Assembly (NCBI GenBank): GCA_902588615.1
Contig: CACIPV010000009.1
Coordinates: 1 to 44,327, forward strand
Length of the DNA: 44,327 nucleotides
Reading direction: 5' to 3'
Origin: an uncultured Alphaproteobacteria bacterium
GTDB taxonomy: Bacteria > Pseudomonadota > Alphaproteobacteria > HIMB59
The notes below the pieces were generated by a model. That model saw only the letters and a program-made list of their open reading frames with translations. It was not told where the DNA came from and searched no databases. Of this stretch, positions 18,709 through 26,764 are shown in pieces. Made by a program: the position numbers and the translations under genes. Positions within the stretch are counted from its first letter, which is position 1, and the number at the start of each line of letters is the position of its first letter.

Positions 18709-19740
18709 TTATTTTAATCCATCTAAAGCCATTTCACTTGCAATATTGGATGCTAAAATCAAGTCTTTTTTCGATTTTTCTAAGATAAATTTTGTACGTG
18801 ATTTTATTTTTTTTAGAAGGTCATCTACAATTTTGTCATCTGGTTCGAGATCTTTTTTAACACTAATTCTTGAACCTAATATAATTACGCCACCAGCGTT
18901 GGCACAATAATCAGGACAATATAATATACCTTTGTTATATAATTCTTTTTCTATATCAATATTATCAAGTTGATTATTTGCTGATCCAGTAATCATTGAT
19001 ATTTTATTATTTGCAAAATTTAAAAACTTCATATTCAAATCACCTCCTCCTGCACAAGGAGAGTAAATATCAATTTTTTCAAAGGATGTATCTTGAAGTC
19101 GACTACAAAATTTATAACCATCTCTCTCAATCAAATCTTTTTTATGCTCTAAGTCAGAAATTTCAATATTTGCACCGTCTTTTTTACACAAAGAAGCAAT
19201 TCTAGATCCAGTCTTACCATATCCTTTGATAAATATATTTTTATTTACTAATGAGTCTTGTCCGAATTTAAATTCGACACAACCTAACATTGAGTAATAA
19301 ACACCTAATGCGGTACCTAATCCGGAGTCAGAACCTATAGGGTCACAAACATGATCTGAGTATTCTCTAAATCCTCTTAAGTCCTCATCGACCGTTCCCA
19401 TATCTCCAGCTGTTATATAAGTACCATTTAGTTTGTTTAAAACTTCTCCAAATAAACTATATGCATCTTTTTTATTTATTTTAGAATGTATAGTAGCTTT
19501 CCCACCACCAAAGGGAAGTTCAGCCAAAGAATTCTTATATGTCATTGCTTCAGCTAATTTTAAAACATCTTCTTCTTGTTTATTAAAATCTTGATAATTG
19601 AAATATCTACATCCACCCAAGGCAGGGCCTCTTTTAGTATTATGAATAGCAATTACTGAGTAAAAATTAAACTTATCCTCCTCAGCATAAACAACTCTTT
19701 CAAATCCATCTTTTGGTTTATCTTTAATATTTAAAGTCAT
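18709..19740 (-). CDS. Leucine/valine/phenylalanine-type amino acid dehydrogenase
   Basis: A 343-residue NAD-dependent amino acid dehydrogenase, which reversibly converts branched-chain or aromatic L-amino acids to 2-oxo acids plus ammonium. The substrate-side glycines are GPALGGCRYF (near 40-47). The catalytic lysines lie in MTYKNSLAELPFGGGKA (Lys69 and Lys81). The dinucleotide loop is KGYGKTG near residue 175. Length suits leucine dehydrogenase. The gene overlaps the Nudix stop by 17 nt. Substrate choice between Leu, Val and Phe is not decided by sequence. Confidence 0.88.
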   Translation of the reverse strand: MTLNIKDKPKDGFERVVYAEEDKFNFYSVIAIHNTKRGPALGGCRYFNYQDFNKQEEDVLKLAEAMTYKNSLAELPFGGGKATIHSKINKKDAYSLFGEVLNKLNGTYITAGDMGTVDEDLRGFREYSDHVCDPIGSDSGLGTALGVYYSMLGCVEFKFGQDSLVNKNIFIKGYGKTGSRIASLCKKDGANIEISDLEHKKDLIERDGYKFCSRLQDTSFEKIDIYSPCAGGGDLNMKFLNFANNKISMITGSANNQLDNIDIEKELYNKGILYCPDYCANAGGVIILGSRISVKKDLEPDDKIVDDLLKKIKSRTKFILEKSKKDLILASNIASEMALDGLK

Positions 19741-20134
19741 TACTACTTATATGGTCAATTATTTTAAGGTCTCCTTCTAAAAAATCATATTCACGAATAT
19801 CCTTGATTTCAATCCATTTTAGTTCTTTATGAAAATTATTTAAAACCTTACCACTGAAATTATTGACTAAATAAAAATATATGAATACCTTTTTTTTCAA
19901 GTCTTTATAATCAAAATTATAACTGATCAGTTCCTCATAATTTATTATGTTAATTGATAACTCTTCATTTATTTCTCTAATTAAGGCCTCATCATTAGTC
20001 TCATCATTTTTGATTTTACCTCCAGGAAATTCCCATTTTAATGGATGATCCTTAAAGTTTGGTCTTTGACATATTAAAAGTTTATTATTTTGAAGTATTA
20101 AGCCTGCTACAACTTTTATTTGTTCAATTTTCAT
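19724..20134 (-). CDS. MutT-type Nudix hydrolase
   Basis: A 136-residue Nudix enzyme. The Nudix box is complete: GKIKNDETNDEALIREINEE followed by LSI, with the four Glu of the metal site. CQRPNFKDHPLKWEFPGG just before it is typical of MutT, which hydrolyses 8-oxo-dGTP and cleans the nucleotide pool. The longer open frame begins at a TTG (20161). I prefer the ATG at 20134, since it gives a normal MutT start and only a small overlap with the upstream EamA gene. Confidence 0.85.
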   Translation of the reverse strand: MKIEQIKVVAGLILQNNKLLICQRPNFKDHPLKWEFPGGKIKNDETNDEALIREINEELSINIINYEELISYNFDYKDLKKKVFIYFYLVNNFSGKVLNNFHKELKWIEIKDIREYDFLEGDLKIIDHISSNDFKY

Positions 20135-20999
20135 ATTTTGTTTTAGCAATATAAATCCCAATCAGGATTAATGTACTCCCAAAAAATTGGATCAATGTTA
20201 ATTTTTCTTGGAAAAAAAGGTACGCCAATAAGGTTGCAGCAATAGGTTGTATCAAAAGACTTAAAGATGATAAGGAAGCAGATAAAAATGCTAGAGAGTA
20301 AGCTATAAAAGATTGTCCAATGAATTGGCATACAAAACCTAATAAAAATAGAATTGCTATCGCGTAAAAAGACTTTGGAACTAAACTTTGTTCAAAAAAT
20401 ATAGCAACTAAAAGTAAAATAATTGCACTTACACATCCTGAAAAAAACATAATCGTACTTGAATTTAAATTTTTTCTTAATTGGCTAATAGTAAGAATAT
20501 AACAACCATACCAAATTGCAGTTAGAACACCTAAAAGATCTCCCAAAAATTGTGATTTATAAAATTGAAAACTCTCACCTAATAACAAGGTCATACCACT
20601 CATCGAAATAAATATGGCAATAAAAAAAAACTTAGAAAATTTTTCTTTAAGAAATATTAAAGAAAATAAAATTACAACAATTGGAGCTAAATTAGATAAA
20701 AATGTTGCCTTAGAAACTGTGGTAAGTTTGATAGACAAATGCCAACAAATTAAATCTAACGAAAAAAAGATACCTGAAATAAAAATAATTGAAAATTTAT
20801 TTTTTAAAACAGGAAAGTTTACTTTTTCAATAATTTTCAGTGACCCAAACATTAAAAAAAAAGGAAGGCTCACGAATATTCTAAAAAAAGCTGTCATTAT
20901 TGGATCAACCTCTGAGAGTCGAACAAATATAGGAGAAAAAGCAATACTTACTGCGCCTATAATCAGTATAAGAAAAGGATTAATTTTTAAATTAGGCAA
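20124..20999 (-). CDS. EamA-family (DMT superfamily) transporter
   Basis: A 291-residue inner-membrane protein with about ten hydrophobic segments in two repeated EamA halves. The first half starts ILIIGAVSIAFSPIFVRLSE, and the second has ILLLVAIFF and IAYSLAFLSASLSSLSLLIQ, both typical. Members export metabolites such as amino acids or nucleosides. The gene overlaps the MFS gene upstream by 8 nt and the Nudix gene downstream by 11 nt, so the transporters and Nudix are in one operon. Substrate unknown. Confidence 0.85.
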   Translation of the reverse strand: MPNLKINPFLILIIGAVSIAFSPIFVRLSEVDPIMTAFFRIFVSLPFFLMFGSLKIIEKVNFPVLKNKFSIIFISGIFFSLDLICWHLSIKLTTVSKATFLSNLAPIVVILFSLIFLKEKFSKFFFIAIFISMSGMTLLLGESFQFYKSQFLGDLLGVLTAIWYGCYILTISQLRKNLNSSTIMFFSGCVSAIILLLVAIFFEQSLVPKSFYAIAILFLLGFVCQFIGQSFIAYSLAFLSASLSSLSLLIQPIAATLLAYLFFQEKLTLIQFFGSTLILIGIYIAKTKYEN

Positions 21000-22188
21000 A
21001 GACTTCTTCGGATTTTTCTTTTTCTATAATTGGAAAATGGATAATTGCAGAAAATAGAGAAATTACTATCGCCATTATCCAAGCTATATCGAGTGAACCA
21101 TAAATATCTATAACTAAACCACCAATAAAAGAGCCAAGAAATGCTCCTGCTTGATGGGAAACCATTACAATCCCAAATAAAGTCGAAAGGTATCTTGTGC
21201 CAAATCTATTTGAAACAATTCCTGAAGTCGGTGGGACAGTTGATAACCATAAAAGACCAATACAACAACTGAAGGCTATAATTGTGAAATTGTTTGTAGG
21301 CAAAATTAATAATAAAAAAATTACTATGCTTCTTACAAAATAAATAAATGATAATATATATTTTTTTTTAATAATGCCTGAAACCTTTCCTGAAATTAAA
21401 GTACCAATCATATTAAATAACCCAATTAAGGTAAGTCCTGTTGCAGCTATTGTAGTTTCTAAACCTTTAATTTTTGCAAAAACTGGAAGATAGTTTGAAA
21501 TTAAAGCTACATGTAAGCCACAAACAAAAAATCCTAAAATAAGATAGTTATAACTTTTATCCTTAAAAGCTTTTTTTATGACATCTGATATTTTTCTTTT
21601 TGTAAATTCTTTCTTATCTTTTTTTTGAGGCTTAGGTAAAAGAAATATAAATGAAAGAGGAATTATGAACAGAAAAAACATAGATGTAATTTGAAAAGAA
21701 AAACTCCATTTAAAAGTTGTGACTAAAAATTGGTTAATAGGTGTAAATATAAACATCCCTGTTGCAGCAAGAGACATAAGTATTCCTGTAACTGTGCTTT
21801 GTGTTTTATCATCCTCAAAATATTTTGAGACACCTCCAATTATAACTGGTACAGAAATAACACCAGCTGAAATACCTCCAATTATGCCAATACCAAATAA
21901 AAAATGTAATGGGTGTATCGCTGAAGAAGCAACATAGAAACTAAGAGAGACACCAAAGAAACCAAAACAAAGAGTTTTTACATAACCCTTTTGTTCAGCA
22001 AATGCACCTGCAATGGGTGACATAGCTCCCCAAAGCAAATTAAAAAGACCATATGTTAGACCTATAATTGAAGCACTAAAAACTGTGGAACTTAAAAGAT
22101 CTGGGACATATATACCTAGAGACATTCTAAATCCATTTCCAACTGACAGTATTAATCCAGCAACTAAAACTAATAGAATTGTTCTCAT
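20992..22188 (-). CDS. Major facilitator superfamily transporter
   Basis: A 398-residue MFS protein with about 12 membrane segments and a central charged loop (KPQKKDKKEFTKRK near 190-205). The first helix pair, GLILSVGNGFRMSLGIYVPD, resembles the oxalate/formate antiporter-like or MCT-like subfamily of organic-anion carriers. It starts the four-gene minus-strand operon and shares an 8-nt overlap with the EamA gene. Substrate cannot be read. Confidence 0.8.
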   Translation of the reverse strand: MRTILLVLVAGLILSVGNGFRMSLGIYVPDLLSSTVFSASIIGLTYGLFNLLWGAMSPIAGAFAEQKGYVKTLCFGFFGVSLSFYVASSAIHPLHFLFGIGIIGGISAGVISVPVIIGGVSKYFEDDKTQSTVTGILMSLAATGMFIFTPINQFLVTTFKWSFSFQITSMFFLFIIPLSFIFLLPKPQKKDKKEFTKRKISDVIKKAFKDKSYNYLILGFFVCGLHVALISNYLPVFAKIKGLETTIAATGLTLIGLFNMIGTLISGKVSGIIKKKYILSFIYFVRSIVIFLLLILPTNNFTIIAFSCCIGLLWLSTVPPTSGIVSNRFGTRYLSTLFGIVMVSHQAGAFLGSFIGGLVIDIYGSLDIAWIMAIVISLFSAIIHFPIIEKEKSEEVFA

Positions 22189-22260
22189 TTGCTTAAAATA
22201 TATGAATCATATCAAAAAAATATGTTTATTTTTGAGGTTAAATATCTATTATACGCCGTC

Positions 22261-22344
22261 ATGGGTTATCCTAAAAAACACAGAGGCAGAAGAAAAATCG
22301 GTTCACGAAAAAGAAGAGCTAAAAGAAGAGCTAAAAAGAAATAG
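22261..22344 (+). CDS. 27-residue highly basic peptide (COX24/mS38-like candidate)
   Basis: A 27-residue open frame from ATG to TAG. It encodes a peptide with 16 Arg or Lys: the first part is MGYPKKHRGRRKIGSRKRR and the rest is AKRRAKKK. It resembles the very short basic ribosome-associated proteins with an AURKAIP1/COX24-type motif, and to a lesser degree bTHX. No clear Shine-Dalgarno site is seen; a GAGG lies too far (about 27 nt) upstream. It precedes msrB by 35 nt on the same strand. Low-complexity codons (AAA, AGA) mean chance similarity is possible. Confidence 0.5.
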   Translation: MGYPKKHRGRRKIGSRKRRAKRRAKKK

Positions 22345-22379
22345 TATTTTCAATTATTATAATTTATCCCTGATATTTT

Positions 22380-22847
22380 ATGGTTGTTTTAAACAGAAGA
22401 AGATTTATATCAATACTTATTGGTGGATGCTTTGTTGGATATAAACCTTTAGTTGCGATGGAAAAATTAATTCTTTCAGATGAGGAATGGAAAATAAGAT
22501 TATCAGAAGAGGAGTATTATATTTTGAGGCAGCATGGAACTGAACGACCCGGGTTTAGCGTACTTAACAATGAAAAAAGGAAAGGTACCTACCATTGTGC
22601 AGGATGTGAATTACCACTATTTTCTTCGGATATGAAATATGATAGCGGAACTGGCTGGCCTTCATTTTTTGATTATCTTCCTAATGCTTTGGGTTTTAAA
22701 ACAGATTTTAAATTGGTGTTTCCACGAAAAGAATATCACTGTGCTAAATGTGGCGGTCATCACGGACACGTCTTCAAAGATGGTCCAGAACCTACAGGTT
22801 TAAGATACTGTAATAACGGTATAGCTTTAAACTTTATTCCAGATTAA
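22380..22847 (+). CDS. msrB: Peptide-methionine (R)-S-oxide reductase MsrB, Tat-exported
   Basis: A 155-residue enzyme that reduces methionine-R-sulfoxide in proteins. The catalytic Cys is Cys144 in LRYCNNG. The zinc is held by two CxxC pairs, Cys73/Cys76 and Cys121/Cys124. GTGWPSF and HHGHVFKDGP are diagnostic. The N-terminus is unusual: NRRRFISILIGGCFVG is a twin-arginine signal (RRxFI) before the hydrophobic part, so the enzyme is expected in the periplasm. The start ATG at 22380 gives that signal intact. The stop overlaps the convergent bioY by 4 nt. Confidence 0.92.
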   Translation: MVVLNRRRFISILIGGCFVGYKPLVAMEKLILSDEEWKIRLSEEEYYILRQHGTERPGFSVLNNEKRKGTYHCAGCELPLFSSDMKYDSGTGWPSFFDYLPNALGFKTDFKLVFPRKEYHCAKCGGHHGHVFKDGPEPTGLRYCNNGIALNFIPD

Positions 22848-23389
22848 TTTTTTTTAATTAGCAAATACGTTAAAGAAATAGCAAGTGCTATCTTTAAAAG
22901 TTCACTGTAAATAAATGGGTATAAGCCTGCGTTTATAGATTTCTCCAGTCCTATGAAGCTTGATAAATGGGCAATACCACAAACAAAAATAATTAACGCG
23001 CCTATAAAAATAGATAAAATAATTTTAATTAAATTTTTATTGAAAAGATTTTTTGAAAAATATGCTATTACAAATGAAGCTAAAATCATTCCATAAAGAA
23101 ATCCAAATGTTGGAGAGATGACATAACCAAAACCTCCACCAGCAGCAAAGATGGGTAGACCAATGAGTCCAAGAATAACGTATGAAACAGTTGCATAAAA
23201 CCCAACCATACCCATTGAAGCAGCAATAAAATATACAACAAAGGTTTGTAATGTCATCGGCACAGGATAGAAAGGAATACTAATTTTACTAGAAACTGAT
23301 AAGAGAATAATTCCCAAAAGAGAAAATACTATCTTAGATAAATTACTTTGAGCGTATTGACTTAAAATTGTTATATTTTTATTTTCCAT
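22844..23389 (-). CDS. bioY: Biotin transporter BioY
   Basis: A 181-residue S-component of an ECF-type vitamin transporter; BioY binds biotin with high affinity. The family signature is visible: PFYPVPMTLQTFVVYFIAAS near residue 38, then LGLIGLPIFAAGGGFGYVIS and PTFGFLYGMILASFVIAYF near residues 70-110, with five to six membrane segments. No BioM or BioN ATPase/T-component is nearby, so it is solitary or uses a shared module. The gene suggests uptake rather than synthesis of biotin, though the biosynthetic genes may lie elsewhere. Confidence 0.92.
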   Translation of the reverse strand: MENKNITILSQYAQSNLSKIVFSLLGIILLSVSSKISIPFYPVPMTLQTFVVYFIAASMGMVGFYATVSYVILGLIGLPIFAAGGGFGYVISPTFGFLYGMILASFVIAYFSKNLFNKNLIKIILSIFIGALIIFVCGIAHLSSFIGLEKSINAGLYPFIYSELLKIALAISLTYLLIKKN

Positions 23390-23427
23390 ATTAATTATTT
23401 ATAATTTTGAAGTGATTTGTGCAATAA

Positions 23428-24387
23428 TTATAATTGACCTCTAATCAATTCTTTTAACTTCATTAAATCCTTATTAAATAATCTAATACCCTCAGCTAGT
23501 TTAAAAGATGCCATCTGATTTTCATTTAAATGCCAACGAAATGAGCTCTCATTCACATTAATTCTCTCAATATCTAATGAGGATGATTTTTCTTTTGATA
23601 ATTTAAGTTTAATTTCATCATCGTTTTGGCTTAACTCTTCTAAAAGAGTTGGGCTGATAGTTAATTTATCACATCCAGCTAAATTAATTATTTCATCTTT
23701 ATTTCTAAATGATGCTGCCATAACAATAGTGTTATAATTAAATTTTTTAAAATAATTAAAAATCTTCTCAACACTCTCAACACCTGGGTCATTTGATGAG
23801 TCGTAATCTTTTTGTGTGTTTGATTTAAACCAGTCAAGTATTCTTCCTACAAATGGTGAAATTAAAAATGCTCCTGCTTCAGCACAAGCTATTGCTTGTG
23901 TTAAAGAAAAAATGAGTGTGCAATTACAAGATATTCCCTCCGCCTCTAATTTTTTTACTGCTTGTATTCCTTCCCATGTGCCTGCAATTTTAATTAATAT
24001 TCTATTCTTGGGAACGCCTGATTGCTCATAGCTATTGATTATTTGCTTTGCCTTTTCAACAGTAGCTTCAGTATTAAATGATAAATCAGAGTCGACCTCG
24101 GTAGAAACATATCCTGGCACGATTTTTGTTAATTCTATACCAAAAGCAATAGTTAGTTGATCGGCAATGTAATTAACTTGATCCTCAGTTTGAGAAAATT
24201 TTCTACTTTTTGAATTACTTATTACTTCATCAACTAGTTTTTTGTATTTGTTTGATTGAACAGCTTTAAATATTAAAGATGGATTGGTAGTACAGTCATC
24301 TGGGTTAAATTTTTGAATACTGTCAATATCTCCCGTGTCTGCAACAACTGATGAAAATTTTTTTAGACTATCTAATTGAGATACCAT
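23428..24387 (-). CDS. tal: Transaldolase
   Basis: A 319-residue transaldolase of the TalB type in the non-oxidative pentose phosphate pathway, moving a dihydroxyacetone unit between sugar phosphates. The N-terminal QKFNPDDCTTNPSLIFKAV contains the DxTTNPSL motif with the active-site Asp. The Schiff-base Lys is in RILIKIAGTWEGIQA near residue 133, and CNCTLIFSLTQAIACAEAG follows as in the family. Length matches TalB. It is monocistronic or at most linked to bioY, 38 nt away. Confidence 0.95.
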   Translation of the reverse strand: MVSQLDSLKKFSSVVADTGDIDSIQKFNPDDCTTNPSLIFKAVQSNKYKKLVDEVISNSKSRKFSQTEDQVNYIADQLTIAFGIELTKIVPGYVSTEVDSDLSFNTEATVEKAKQIINSYEQSGVPKNRILIKIAGTWEGIQAVKKLEAEGISCNCTLIFSLTQAIACAEAGAFLISPFVGRILDWFKSNTQKDYDSSNDPGVESVEKIFNYFKKFNYNTIVMAASFRNKDEIINLAGCDKLTISPTLLEELSQNDDEIKLKLSKEKSSSLDIERINVNESSFRWHLNENQMASFKLAEGIRLFNKDLMKLKELIRGQL

Positions 24388-24443
24388 GAAAATAAATATT
24401 CTTTCTTAAAGATTGTTTAAGCTATATATTAATTGAACTTCTT

Positions 24444-24950
24444 ATGCAAAAAAAAATAATTATTTGTGGTTTAGCAGATATCCAAGAGTGTGTTGATAAA
24501 TTCAACCCAGATAAAATGCTTACCATTATTAATAAAAATTTTGAGCCTGAAACCCCATCAGGTATGGATAAAAATAGACACTTGAAAATGTTAATTGATG
24601 ATATTTCTGAGCCAAGAGAGGGTTTTATATTACCTGAGAAACATCATACTCAAGAATTATTAGATTTCACAGATGATTGGGATAAAACCAAACCTATTTT
24701 AGTCCATTGCCATATGGGTATAAGTCGATCTACTGCAACAAGTTTAGGCATAGCCGCAAAATACTCCCCTAAAAATATTGAGCTTATAATTGAAAACTTA
24801 AAAGAAATTGCACCACACGCTAGCCCTAATAAGATTATGATGAGATATTATGATGAAATATTGGGTTTAGATAACAGACTCTATGGTTCAGTTCCGTACT
24901 TTGACCCTGAGCCGATAGAAGAAAGTAGAATAGTAGAGTTTAATTTTTAG
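24444..24950 (+). CDS. Dual-specificity protein phosphatase-like protein
   Basis: A 168-residue protein with the Cys-x5-Arg signature of tyrosine and dual-specificity phosphatases: VHCHMGISRSTATS, with Cys89 as nucleophile and Arg95 binding phosphate. A DDIS motif near 52-55 could supply the general acid Asp. The rest has no clear match. Such enzymes remove phosphate from Tyr/Ser residues, phosphoinositides or RNA. The next gene starts 9 nt after its stop, so the two are probably one operon. Substrate unknown. Confidence 0.8.
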   Translation: MQKKIIICGLADIQECVDKFNPDKMLTIINKNFEPETPSGMDKNRHLKMLIDDISEPREGFILPEKHHTQELLDFTDDWDKTKPILVHCHMGISRSTATSLGIAAKYSPKNIELIIENLKEIAPHASPNKIMMRYYDEILGLDNRLYGSVPYFDPEPIEESRIVEFNF

Positions 24951-24959
24951 GATAACTAA

Positions 24960-25118
24960 ATGAATAATAGTTGTGAAGTATGTAAAAAAAAGATTGTGGA
25001 GCCTTTATATTGGGCTGACCCTAAGTTTTATGATATCCCAAAAAAAGTATTTTTTTGTGATGCCAAATGTTCACTGATTTATTACAAGAAAATTAAAAAA
25101 TTATTTAAAAATCAATAA
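24960..25118 (+). CDS. 52-residue zinc-binding protein
   Basis: A short open frame from ATG (24960) to TAA, 9 nt after the phosphatase stop. The peptide has two cysteine pairs, Cys5/Cys8 (SCEVCKKK) and Cys33/Cys37 (FFCDAKCS), spaced as a treble-clef or zinc-ribbon finger, plus an aromatic middle (EPLYWADPKFYDIPKK) and a basic tail. I do not recognise the family. Cysteine spacing and codon use support a real gene. It may be a partner of the phosphatase or a small nucleic-acid-binding protein. Confidence 0.6.
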   Translation: MNNSCEVCKKKIVEPLYWADPKFYDIPKKVFFCDAKCSLIYYKKIKKLFKNQ

Positions 25119-25130
25119 ATTCAATACATA

Positions 25131-25155
25131 TAGCTGTGCAAATTTTGCACAGCTA
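25131..25155. repeat. Near-perfect 12-bp dyad (possible operator or weak terminator)
   Basis: TAGCTGTGCAAA and its exact complement TTTGCACAGCTA are separated by one T, 13 nt after the small zinc-protein gene. As a hairpin it could end transcription of the phosphatase/zinc-protein pair, but there is no T-run after it on either strand. The alternative is an operator for a dimeric repressor acting on the promoter at 25174-25201. Confidence 0.6.
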
Positions 25156-25173
25156 AGTTCTATTATCTGCAAT

Positions 25174-25201
25174 TTGACTTTAGAATAAAAATTAGTATAA
25201 A
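25174..25201 (+). promoter_or_regulatory. Sigma70-like promoter upstream of a hairpin RNA
   Basis: TTGACT (25174-25179) and TATAAA (25196-25201) are 16 nt apart, a good match to the sigma70 consensus (5/6 in each box). Transcription would start near 25208-25211, exactly at the foot of the hairpin at 25211-25264. No gene begins until sbcB at 25335. Confidence 0.55.
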
Positions 25202-25210
25202 GCTTCAATC

Positions 25211-25264
25211 AAAACTAGCTCCATCCTTATTCCTATCCTTACTTATTCCTCCGGAGCTAGTTTT
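25211..25264 (+). ncRNA. Candidate small regulatory RNA: single hairpin with C/U-rich loop
   Basis: Two 12-nt arms, AAAACTAGCTCC and GGAGCTAGTTTT, are perfect complements and enclose a 30-nt loop with no G. The loop holds two imperfect copies of ATCCTTATTCCT (25223-25234 and 25235-25250) and then CC, and it carries an anti-Shine-Dalgarno-like UUCCUCC at the stem junction. A promoter sits just upstream, and the 3' arm runs into TTTT and then AT-rich DNA, so the same hairpin could be the terminator. Predicted transcript about 55-70 nt. It could pair with purine-rich ribosome sites, or be only a leader of sbcB. Confidence 0.45.
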
Positions 25265-25334
25265 ATATATTCCCTCAAAATAACAAATTAAACTTAAACT
25301 TTATTATAATATTTAATTGATATAATTTTTTAAT

Positions 25335-26762
25335 ATGAGTGATCATTATATTTTCTGGGATCTCGAAACAACGGGTCGTAATGATAAATTTAATCAAATA
25401 ACACAAGTTGGTGCTGTGTTAACTAATAATAAATTTGAAGTTAAAGACAAATTAGAAATACATAGTAAGTTGAGAGAAGGGAAATGGTTCGAGCCAGGTG
25501 CTTTAATAACAACTGGTGTAGATCCAACTAGTTTAATACAAAATAATTACCCTAATTATTATGAAGCTAGTGCTCAATTGTATGAAACATTTCAACAATG
25601 GTCATCCTCATCAGCCATTTTTGTAGGTTTCAATAATATAAATTTTGATGAACCCTTTTTACGACAGGCACTTTATCAAAACTTATTACCTGAAATTTAT
25701 ATGACTGTGACTAACAATAATGTGCGTATGGATGTTTTTGATATATTAAGATTAGTTTCAGTTTTTAGCCCTGAACATATTAAATTTAATACTGACGATC
25801 AAGGGTATCCAATACTTAAATTAGATGAAATTTCAAAACTAAATAATATTTCAATAAACTATGATGCAGGTCCTCATGATGCTGTTTTTGATAGCTTAAT
25901 CACATTGGAACTTAATAAGATATTAAATATAAGGTGTCCAAAGATTTGGAACTCTGCATATGAATTTCGACATAGAGACACTCCTAAGAGATTCATGCTA
26001 GATAATTTAGTTTTTACAAACACGACCTTTTGGGGAAGAAGACCCACAATCAAAGCTCAAACTTTAATTGGAGGCATTCCGTCAAGAAATCATCACTATT
26101 TAGTTTATAATTTACTTTTTGATCCTGTTAAAATCATAGAATTAGAAGACAAAGATTTAATTAAGAAAATGAATGATGGGGCTAAAAGAATTTGTGAAGT
26201 TTTTGATGGGTCAAAGTCGAAAACGCTTTTAAATGAAAGTTATTCATTCAAAGATAATAAATATGCAGAAATAGGAGTGGATGAACTAAGAAAAAGAGCA
26301 AATTTTATTAAAAAAAATGAGGAGTTTTGCTCTCGTCTTATTAAACTTCATCTTTCAAATCAAAAAGAATGGCCTGAACCATTTAATGTTGAAGATAGAA
26401 TATTTGAGAGTTTCCCATCACATCAAGATAAGAAATTAATGATTGATTTTCATATCGCGCCTAACGATAAGAAATATGAAATTGCAAAACAATTCAAAGA
26501 TGACCGATATAAAGAAATAGCTGTGCGAATTTTATATGAAATAGCCCCCCACACTCTGCCTGAAAATGACAAAAGAAATTATGAATTTGAAATAAAAGAG
26601 CGTTTTAATGATGATGATAAATCTAAATGGAATTCTAAAAATAAAATTCTCTCTAGTTTGAAGACCGACCTAGATAAAATGATTATAGATGAAGATGAAA
26701 AAATTCAGTTTAAACAAAAGGTTATAACATTTTTGAATAATGAATCTGCAAAATGGAATTAA
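25335..26762 (+). CDS. sbcB: Exodeoxyribonuclease I (SbcB)
   Basis: A 475-residue, full-length 3'-5' single-strand DNA exonuclease that acts in repair and recombination. The DEDDh motifs are visible: FWDLETTG (Asp9, Glu11), GFNNINFDEPF near 105, and GPHDAVFDSL near 178 with the catalytic His and final Asp. The GRRPTIKAQTLIGG stretch and the C-terminal region are typical of the E. coli enzyme (also 475 residues). It follows the candidate RNA and promoter region and ends 2 nt before the convergent rfbA. Full ExoI is less common in alphaproteobacteria than in gammaproteobacteria. Confidence 0.95.
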   Translation: MSDHYIFWDLETTGRNDKFNQITQVGAVLTNNKFEVKDKLEIHSKLREGKWFEPGALITTGVDPTSLIQNNYPNYYEASAQLYETFQQWSSSSAIFVGFNNINFDEPFLRQALYQNLLPEIYMTVTNNNVRMDVFDILRLVSVFSPEHIKFNTDDQGYPILKLDEISKLNNISINYDAGPHDAVFDSLITLELNKILNIRCPKIWNSAYEFRHRDTPKRFMLDNLVFTNTTFWGRRPTIKAQTLIGGIPSRNHHYLVYNLLFDPVKIIELEDKDLIKKMNDGAKRICEVFDGSKSKTLLNESYSFKDNKYAEIGVDELRKRANFIKKNEEFCSRLIKLHLSNQKEWPEPFNVEDRIFESFPSHQDKKLMIDFHIAPNDKKYEIAKQFKDDRYKEIAVRILYEIAPHTLPENDKRNYEFEIKERFNDDDKSKWNSKNKILSSLKTDLDKMIIDEDEKIQFKQKVITFLNNESAKWN

Positions 26763-26764
26763 GA

